Shown: positions 7,362-12,446 of the stretch, piece by piece
How positions within the stretch are numbered: position 1 is the first letter of the stretch
Layout of the letters: each line of letters starts with the position of its first letter
Assembly (NCBI GenBank): GCA_944381255.1
Contig: CALWKL010000053.1
Location: forward strand, 1 to 12,446
Origin: an uncultured Clostridia bacterium
Lineage (GTDB): Bacteria; Bacillota; Clostridia; Christensenellales; UBA1242
Reading direction: 5' to 3'
DNA length: 12,446 bases
Translations under genes and position numbers: made by a program
Notes under the pieces: model-generated
Seen by the model: the letters and a program-made list of their open reading frames with translations, nothing else
Database searches by the model: none
What the model was told of the DNA's origin: nothing

Positions 7362-9620
7362 ATGTCGAAATTTAGCAAAATCTGCTTATGGATAACAGTA
7401 ATTTTCTTCTGCTTACTGATAGCTATTGGTATTTATATTTTTGTTACAAAAAAAAAAATAGGCAATTTAGATGCTCTCAATCTAGATAACCTTAATATTT
7501 TTAATACACAAATAAAAATTTACGATGCGTATAACGAAGAGATTACCTCCACCTCATTAGATGGACAACAAACTATAGAATTAGCGGAGTTGCCCACTTT
7601 CGTACCTGAGGCATTCATAAGTATTGAAGATAAGACTTTTTTTGAGCATAAAGGCTTGAATTTTGGCAGAATTGTAAAGGCAGGAATTAAAAATATTTTC
7701 AGTGGATATGCGCGCGAAGGCGCCTCTACTATTACCCAGCAATTAATTAAAAATATATATTTGACTAGTGAAAAAACGATGTCAAGAAAAATTCAAGAAG
7801 CATATCTAGCACTAAAACTTGAAACTATGTATGATAAAAATAAAATATTAGAGACCTATCTAAATGTAATATATTTTGGTAACGGTGCTTATGGAATTGA
7901 AAATGCTAGTAATATATTTTTCGATAAATCTGCTACCGAGCTAACTCTTGCAGAATCAGCGACACTGGCAGGAATTATCAAGTCCCCTAAGACTTTTTCC
8001 CCTATTTCTAATGCTGATAATTGTATAGAACGAAGAAATCTTGTGCTAAAAAATATGCTAGATGACGGCAAAATTAGCACTGATGAATATGAGATAGCGA
8101 TTAATGAACCACTAGAAGTCAACACTAAATTCCAAGGCGCAAATTTTCTAAAAGAAATATATGCTGAGGCGACAGAAAATCTAAATCTAAGTGAACGAGA
8201 TATATCCAATTCTGGATACAAAATTTATACTTCTATAAACCCCGAGTTACAAGATAGTATAGTAAAATTAAGAGATACCGAGAAGGAAAATTCTGCACTT
8301 GTAATTGATAACGAAAGTGGTAACATAGTGGGTATGTTTGGTGATATTAGTCTAAAGCGACAACCTGCTAGTACTCTAAAACCTTTCGTATGCTATGCCC
8401 CTGCCTTTGAATTTGGTAAATTGTCTCCAGCCACTCCAATAAATGATGAGCCAACGGATTTTGCCGGATATATACCAAAAAATGCTGGTAATAAATACCT
8501 AGGTTGGACAGATATTCGTACTGCTCTATCTCACTCACTTAATGTCCCCGCTGTTAAGGCGCTTAGTTATGTTGGAGTAGATACTGCGGTAAATTTTGCG
8601 AATAATTTTGGGCTAAATTTAAGCGAAGATGACAAAAATTTTGCCCTAGCACTAGGGGCCACTCGAGATGGTATCAGCATAAAATCAATCGCACAGGCAT
8701 ATTCAATTTTGGCAAATTTGGGTGAAAAGCAAAATGTCGGTATTATAAATAAAATAACCGACACAAATGGTAATATATTATATGAAAAAAGCCTTGATAA
8801 AAAGAGAATTTGCTCAGCCGAAACATCATATTTAATAAATGATATTTTAAAAGACACTATTACTGAGGGCACTGCAAAAAAATTGCAACCTCTATCATTG
8901 CCAAATTTATGCGCAAAAACAGGTACTGCAGGCGCTCAAGACGGCAGTAATACTGATGCTTGGTGCGTAAGTTATACCCCACAATATACTGTGCTGAATT
9001 GGTATGGTAATTCATCAGGAGATAAAACTTTAAACCTAAAAGCGACAGAAAATGGCGGTAATCTTGCTACAAAACAAAATGCAAAAATTTGGGAGAAATT
9101 ACGCTCAAAAGTAGATACTAACCTAGACTTTACAAGACCTGAAAATATAGTTGAAATTGCTCTAGACAGTGTATCTTTAGAAAATCAATTAATGGAATGT
9201 GCAAGTGAATCTGCCCCAGAAAAATATCAAATCAAGGCACTATTTAACCAAAAATTTTTACCTAAAAATAAAAGTACAAGATTTGAAATTATTACCACAC
9301 CTACATTAAATATGGCAGAAAAAAATGGCAATCTAATACTAAGTTGGGACGGAGAGAATTTGTTTAACTACAAAATTATTGCCAAGGCAAATGGTCAAGA
9401 GATTGTAATCGACATGCTGGAGGGAATAAATGATAAAATGAGTTATGAGCTTTCAATACCTACACAGAATACTGACTTTTACCTTACTGTACAATTTAAG
9501 CATTCTCACAAATTCGCTGAAAGTACCAATATAGTTAAATACTATGATGCAAATTTAGAGAATAAAAAGTCTTCTAACTTCTTTAAAAATTTATTTGGAA
9601 AAATAAAAAAGTCAGGCTAA
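7362..9620 (+). CDS. Class A penicillin-binding protein (GT51 glycosyltransferase / transpeptidase)
   Basis: A bifunctional peptidoglycan synthase that polymerises lipid II and crosslinks the stem peptides outside the membrane. Residues about 7-29 form a single N-terminal transmembrane anchor. The GT51 domain shows SIEDKTFFEHKG (catalytic Glu89), GASTITQQLIKN (120-131), KIQEAYLALKLE and ILETYLNVIYFGNGAYGI (162-179). The transpeptidase domain has S337-T-L-K340 in RQPASTLKPF, S392-L-N394 and K519-T-G-T522. In the nucleophile motif, the usual PGS is PAS here, and the GG normally found before it is GD (FGD 326-328). After the transpeptidase (ending near 585), residues about 645-730 look like a fibronectin-III/Ig-type beta domain, and the protein ends in a Lys/Phe-rich tail. 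The 752-residue length fits PBP1-type enzymes. Start ATG with GAGGTG 4 nt upstream. An 11-A run (7448-7458) encodes the lysines just after the anchor. Which PBP1 paralogue this is cannot be told. Confidence 0.95.
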   Translation: MSKFSKICLWITVIFFCLLIAIGIYIFVTKKKIGNLDALNLDNLNIFNTQIKIYDAYNEEITSTSLDGQQTIELAELPTFVPEAFISIEDKTFFEHKGLNFGRIVKAGIKNIFSGYAREGASTITQQLIKNIYLTSEKTMSRKIQEAYLALKLETMYDKNKILETYLNVIYFGNGAYGIENASNIFFDKSATELTLAESATLAGIIKSPKTFSPISNADNCIERRNLVLKNMLDDGKISTDEYEIAINEPLEVNTKFQGANFLKEIYAEATENLNLSERDISNSGYKIYTSINPELQDSIVKLRDTEKENSALVIDNESGNIVGMFGDISLKRQPASTLKPFVCYAPAFEFGKLSPATPINDEPTDFAGYIPKNAGNKYLGWTDIRTALSHSLNVPAVKALSYVGVDTAVNFANNFGLNLSEDDKNFALALGATRDGISIKSIAQAYSILANLGEKQNVGIINKITDTNGNILYEKSLDKKRICSAETSYLINDILKDTITEGTAKKLQPLSLPNLCAKTGTAGAQDGSNTDAWCVSYTPQYTVLNWYGNSSGDKTLNLKATENGGNLATKQNAKIWEKLRSKVDTNLDFTRPENIVEIALDSVSLENQLMECASESAPEKYQIKALFNQKFLPKNKSTRFEIITTPTLNMAEKNGNLILSWDGENLFNYKIIAKANGQEIVIDMLEGINDKMSYELSIPTQNTDFYLTVQFKHSHKFAESTNIVKYYDANLENKKSSNFFKNLFGKIKKSG

Positions 9621-9640
9621 TCTTACATCACCTGACTTTT
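9607..9640. terminator. Bidirectional terminator shared by PBP and VTT genes
   Basis: A perfect 10-bp inverted repeat, AAAAGTCAGG (9607-9616) and CCTGACTTTT (9631-9640), with a 14-nt loop. Plus-strand continuation is CTTTTTAG; on the minus strand the stem runs into TTTTTTATTTTT. Both convergent stop codons lie in the loop (TAA at 9618-9620 plus, TAA at 9625-9623 minus), so each arm also encodes the last residues of one of the proteins. Confidence 0.85.
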
Positions 9641-10753
9641 CTTTTTAGATTTTGACTTTGGTTTTATCTTGAGTGGTACCTCTACTTCCTCGGTATTTTG
9701 CGAAGTACTTTCGGGCAATAATAAATATGGATATCGATTACGTTTTATTAATAGCTTGGTACGATAATTTTTTGAGAACAGAGCAAGGAAATTCTCTGCT
9801 CCAATTTTAATAGCATTACCAGTTTTTTGAGCCCAATTTTTTAATTTTATGCCACAAATATTCACTATGCTTTCAATTTTATTTTTGTATCTATATGATA
9901 TCCAAAATGCGATAATCATTAAAATGATTAAGATAGCCCATACTGCAATGCCCCAAGGCTCGTCATAAGGGATAATAGTACCACTGCCCAAATAGCAAGT
10001 CATAACTATGCCAATAGGTCTTGTGATTAAAATAGTAATAAGGAAAAACCTATATGACATTGCTGTCATTCCTGCGATTAAGCAAAGCACATCATCTGGG
10101 AATACTGGAAATAGAAGCATTAAAAAGAACATATATTTGCCCTTGTCATAGAGCAAATTACCGTACTTCTTTACATTTTTCTCCCCTACTATCCAAGCGA
10201 CAACACGCTCGCCCAACTTATCACCTATTACGAACGCAACAAGTGAGCCTAGCAATATACCTATTAAACTAAGAATGGTAGCTATACCAGGGCCAAAAAG
10301 CACGGTACCCACAAGAGTAGTAACAATTGCTGGTACTGGTATAAAGGTAACCTGCAAGAACTGAATAAGGACATAAATTATATATGCCCAAAATCCAGTA
10401 GAGGCAATGAGTTCTCTTAAGTCATCAGGGTTAGATAAATACTTAAGTAAGTCGAATATTACAAATAGACAATAACCCCAAGAAAATAAGGTAACTAGTA
10501 CTATTATGACCAAATCGGCTTTTAACCAGCCAGATTTATTTTTAAAAAAGCTTACTACTCCGAGGATAAGTAGTAATATGGAGCCGACGATAACCCATAC
10601 AGTCCAATGCCCCAAATTAGGGCGCAAAAAAGCTATATAACAATATATATTAGCAATTATCATCAGTATATTGCTAATAAGCATTGTTACATTACTGAAA
10701 GAATACTTTATATCTTTTTTTGCTGTAGAATTTTTATCTAATTCGTTACTCAT
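9623..10753 (-). CDS. VTT-domain (TVP38/TMEM64, DedA superfamily) integral membrane protein
   Basis: Multi-spanning inner-membrane protein; related families are lipid scramblases/flippases or carrier recyclers, but the substrate cannot be read here. Numbered from the ATG at 10753 (376 residues): N-terminal hydrophobic segments at about 22-43, 50-70 and 79-104, then a VTT core: FIPVPAIVTTLVGTVLFGP (137-155), SLIGILLGSLVAFVIGDKLG (162-181), GKYMFFLMLLFPVFPDDVLC (205-224) with a Pro-Asp-Asp typical of the family, and ITRPIGI (243-249). A last membrane helix at about 268-287 precedes a Lys-rich C-terminal tail of about 85 residues. The frame stays open upstream to a TTG at 10924, but that stretch covers the divergent promoters and the start of the neighbouring gene, so I reject it. 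It is longer than the roughly 200-230 residues usual for TVP38 proteins. Its stop codon lies in the terminator shared with the PBP gene. Confidence 0.88.
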   Translation of the reverse strand: MSNELDKNSTAKKDIKYSFSNVTMLISNILMIIANIYCYIAFLRPNLGHWTVWVIVGSILLLILGVVSFFKNKSGWLKADLVIIVLVTLFSWGYCLFVIFDLLKYLSNPDDLRELIASTGFWAYIIYVLIQFLQVTFIPVPAIVTTLVGTVLFGPGIATILSLIGILLGSLVAFVIGDKLGERVVAWIVGEKNVKKYGNLLYDKGKYMFFLMLLFPVFPDDVLCLIAGMTAMSYRFFLITILITRPIGIVMTCYLGSGTIIPYDEPWGIAVWAILIILMIIAFWISYRYKNKIESIVNICGIKLKNWAQKTGNAIKIGAENFLALFSKNYRTKLLIKRNRYPYLLLPESTSQNTEEVEVPLKIKPKSKSKKKSQVM

Positions 10754-10760
10754 AATACCT

Positions 10761-10789
10761 ATTATAAAATTTTTTGATATTTTTGTCAA
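10761..10789 (-). promoter_or_regulatory. Consensus sigma-A promoter of the VTT gene
   Basis: On the minus strand, -35 TTGACA (10789-10784), exactly 17 bp, and -10 TATAAT (10766-10761): a perfect consensus match. The predicted start point, 7 nt after the -10, is at 10754-10753, which is the A of the gene's ATG or the base before it, so the message would be essentially leaderless. The AGG 4 nt before the ATG would not be transcribed. Confidence 0.85.
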
Positions 10790-10804
10790 TCCAATCTTGA
10801 TTAC

Positions 10805-10833
10805 TTTACAATTAAAATTTGATATGGTAAAAT
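10805..10833 (+). promoter_or_regulatory. Promoter of the ABC transporter genes
   Basis: -35 TTTACA (10805-10810), 17 bp, -10 TAAAAT (10828-10833) preceded by TGG, giving an extended -10 (TGn). Transcription should start near 10840, with a leader of about 58 nt. Its -35 lies 15 bp from the -35 of the divergent VTT promoter, so the two are back to back and could share an operator or compete. Confidence 0.7.
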
Positions 10834-10859
10834 AAATTATATTAATTATTTTGGGCAAA

Positions 10860-10901
10860 ATGAAATCTGCGTATACAAAAAAGGAGGATTTTGTAGATTG
10901 A
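10860..10901 (+). CDS. Possible 13-codon leader ORF upstream of the ABC ATPase
   Basis: ATG at 10860 opens a 13-residue frame (MKSAYTKKEDFVD) ending at TGA 10899-10901. That TGA overlaps the TTG start of the ABC ATPase (10898-10900) as TTGA, the layout of a translationally coupled leader. It lies inside the predicted leader, and the ATPase's AGGAGG is within it. Its own ribosome binding site is weak (TGGG at 10852-10855). It may be a chance frame. Confidence 0.25.
   Translation: MKSAYTKKEDFVD
10882..10887 (+). promoter_or_regulatory. Strong Shine-Dalgarno fixing a TTG start
   Basis: AGGAGG, 10 nt before the TTG at 10898. The nearest ATG (10902) is in another frame, and no in-frame ATG or GTG lies at a workable distance, so TTG is the best start. 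Confidence 0.75.
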
Positions 10902-11815
10902 ATGAAAAAATTTTGGATATTCAAAATCTCAATAAATCATATGGCAAAAAACAAATTTTAAACAACTTGAGTTTTGAAGTTTACGCAGGCGAAATATTTG
11001 GATTTATAGGGCCAAATGGAGTCGGTAAATCAACTCTTATAAATATTATATGTGGCTTAACTTCAATTGATACAGGTCAAGTGTCTATATGTGGGTATTC
11101 TATCAAGACTGAGCCTAAGAAAGCTCTCAAGCATGTAGGTGCAGTGGTAGAAAATGCCAATCTTTATCAATTTATGACAGGATATCAAAATCTGCAATAC
11201 TACGCAGGGCTTGCCAAGAATGTAAAGAAATACGACATCGATAAAGTGGTAAAAATGGTAGGCTTAAGTAATAGTATCAAGCAAAAAGTAAAGACCTATT
11301 CTTTCGGTATGCGTCAAAGGCTACTACTAGCCCAAGCAATACTTACCCACCCTCGCCTATTGATATTAGATGAACCTACCAATGGCCTAGATGTCAACGG
11401 TATTATAGAATTGCGTCAATTACTAAAATTATTAGCCAAAAAGTATAATGTAGCGATATTTATATCCAGCCATATTTTGAGCGAAATCGAGCAGACTTGT
11501 GACACTGTAGCAATATTTGACCACGGAGCTATACTGGAGATGCGTACGCTAGACAATTATGCTAAGGGTTCTAATAAGTATATCAAAATTTATGTCAACT
11601 ACCCTAATTTTTCAGCTAAACTCTTGAGCCTGAAGTTTGGTATTAAAGCACAAGTAGTAGACAATGCTGTACTGGTACCATATATGCCCGACTTTTTGGA
11701 TAGATTTGTCGATGCCCTAAAATCACGAGATGTAAAAATCATAGGCACCGAAGTCGTAAGCGACAGTCTAGAAAATTTTTACTTAAATACAATAACAAAT
11801 GCCACTACAGAATAA
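10898..11815 (+). CDS. ABC transporter ATP-binding protein (BcrA/CcmA-like)
   Basis: Cytoplasmic ATPase subunit of an ABC-2-type exporter, 305 residues. Motifs in order: Walker A GPNGVGKST (38-46), a Q-loop position occupied by Glu85 in VVENANLY, signature YSFGMRQR (134-141) as the divergent LSGGQ of the BcrA/drug-export group, Walker B LLILDEP (154-160, catalytic Glu159) followed by TNGLD, and the H-loop SSHILSE with His192. The C-terminal 90 or so residues form the small extra domain usual in this group. The start is TTG behind AGGAGG. The next gene starts 15 nt downstream with its own ribosome binding site and encodes the probable membrane partner, so the two form an operon. Bacitracin-type antimicrobial or lantibiotic export is a possible role, but nothing in the window shows the substrate. 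Confidence 0.93.
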   Translation: MNEKILDIQNLNKSYGKKQILNNLSFEVYAGEIFGFIGPNGVGKSTLINIICGLTSIDTGQVSICGYSIKTEPKKALKHVGAVVENANLYQFMTGYQNLQYYAGLAKNVKKYDIDKVVKMVGLSNSIKQKVKTYSFGMRQRLLLAQAILTHPRLLILDEPTNGLDVNGIIELRQLLKLLAKKYNVAIFISSHILSEIEQTCDTVAIFDHGAILEMRTLDNYAKGSNKYIKIYVNYPNFSAKLLSLKFGIKAQVVDNAVLVPYMPDFLDRFVDALKSRDVKIIGTEVVSDSLENFYLNTITNATTE

Positions 11816-11830
11816 AAATAGGAGATATTT

Positions 11831-12446
11831 ATGTCAATATTTAGATTGATTCGAGGGGAAATGCAAAAAATTCTTTTGCGACCTTTCATGTATATAATCA
11901 CTATTGCGCTTGTACTAGCACTTTTTGGCTCAGTAGCATTATTCCAAATGACAGATAGACAAACTTTGGGATACACTATATCAGGTAGCACTAAGTCAGA
12001 GGTATACACAAATTTTCTTTCTAACACAAGTATAAATAAAAATATTGCTGATAAAAAAATAGATACAGCGTTAGGGCTTGTTGAGACTTATAGCGCTATA
12101 AACGCTACCCCCTCTACTTCGGTAACCGCAAAAATAAAATCGCTACTAAATAGCGCTACTGGTGAACTGGTTGTCTACCAAAATAATATTCAAAGCATAT
12201 CAAGTAATGAAACAGATTTGAGTACGGTAGAGCAAAGTCGACAGAATTTGATAACAATTAGCGAGCAGATCCAGTCCACCTTCGTAGATGCTGTACAAGG
12301 TGATATTTTATCAATTCTAATTACCAAAAATAGTTTTGATACTTTTGTTGGTTTAATAACTCAAGCCAATAACTTCTTAAATAGTGCCATAGACACTAAT
12401 AACTTAGATGACCACAAATTAATATTAAATAATTTGACCAATGTAA
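11831..12446 (+). CDS. ABC-2 type transporter permease, 3'-truncated by window edge
   Basis: ATG at 11831 follows AGGAGA (11820-11825) with 5-nt spacing and the frame is open to the right edge: 205 codons and no stop. The protein begins MSIFRLIRGEMQKILLRP, the usual cytoplasmic N-terminus of ABC-2 permeases, then a hydrophobic helix at about 19-40. From about residue 41 it is a hydrophilic Ser/Thr/Asn/Ile-rich region of at least 165 residues, presumably a large extracellular loop between the first two membrane helices. The remaining helices should lie beyond the window. Position right after the ATPase and the N-terminal pattern support the call; the family within ABC-2 permeases and the substrate are unknown. 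Confidence 0.8.
   Translation, partial: MSIFRLIRGEMQKILLRPFMYIITIALVLALFGSVALFQMTDRQTLGYTISGSTKSEVYTNFLSNTSINKNIADKKIDTALGLVETYSAINATPSTSVTAKIKSLLNSATGELVVYQNNIQSISSNETDLSTVEQSRQNLITISEQIQSTFVDAVQGDILSILITKNSFDTFVGLITQANNFLNSAIDTNNLDDHKLILNNLTNV

Noticed and set aside
10835..10847. Inverted repeat AATTA-TAT-TAATT just after the ABC promoter -10, as an operator
   Set aside because: Only 5-bp arms made wholly of A and T in AT-rich DNA; not distinguishable from chance.
10754..10924. Upstream extension of the VTT gene to a TTG at 10924
   Set aside because: It would span the gene's own consensus promoter and the divergent promoter and overlap the ABC ATPase; the extra 57 residues look like translated AT-rich intergenic DNA.
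11779..12027. Minus-strand open frame of 82 codons over the ABC operon junction
   Set aside because: It overlaps the end of the ATPase and the well-initiated permease on the other strand, and resembles the reverse translation of the permease.
1..12446. CRISPR array, tRNA/rRNA genes, insertion sequence or attachment site
   Set aside because: No regularly spaced repeats, cloverleaf, transposase or integrase sequence was seen; the window is nearly filled by housekeeping-type genes.

Overview
The window is an AT-rich, gene-dense stretch of bacterial chromosome. Compact cistrons, strong AGGAGG-type ribosome binding sites, some TTG starts and near-consensus sigma-A promoters point to a Bacillota (Firmicutes). 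The order miaB-mutS-mutL-miaA close to lexA is typical of Clostridia, so an uncultured or little-studied clostridial lineage is my best guess. No tRNA, rRNA, CRISPR array, insertion sequence or phage gene is visible. Every complete gene ends in TAA.

Left part (1-7310). The 3' end of lexA (plus strand, N-terminus off the left edge) converges on a four-gene minus-strand operon, miaB-mutS-mutL-miaA. A shared bidirectional terminator (572-612) separates them. The operon has a near-consensus promoter (TTGATA-17-TATAAT, 7281-7309) just upstream of miaB, and its genes are joined by a 1-nt TAATG overlap, a 22-nt gap and a 1-nt gap. MiaA and MiaB are the two consecutive enzymes that turn A37 of tRNAs into ms2i6A37. 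MutS and MutL are the mismatch recognition and endonuclease components of DNA repair. The most unusual protein is MiaA: at 241 residues it lacks the helical insertion ('swinging') domain while keeping both halves of the catalytic core.

Middle (7310-10753). A divergent gene encodes a bifunctional class A penicillin-binding protein with an N-terminal anchor, GT51 glycosyltransferase, transpeptidase and a C-terminal fibronectin-III-like domain. It converges on a minus-strand gene for a polytopic VTT/TVP38 (DedA-superfamily) membrane protein. Both stop codons sit in the loop of one shared hairpin terminator (9607-9640). The VTT gene has a perfect TTGACA-17-TATAAT promoter so close to its ATG that the transcript should be nearly leaderless.

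Right part (10754-12446). A 144-bp intergenic region carries two back-to-back promoters. The plus-strand one drives a two-gene ABC export unit: an ATPase that starts at TTG behind a strong Shine-Dalgarno, possibly coupled to a 13-codon leader ORF, and an ABC-2-type permease that runs off the right edge.

Most of the window is ordinary housekeeping DNA. I see no convincing new multi-gene system. The points worth a second look are the reduced MiaA, the predicted leaderless VTT transcript, the hairpin-loop double stop and the leader ORF ahead of the ABC unit.
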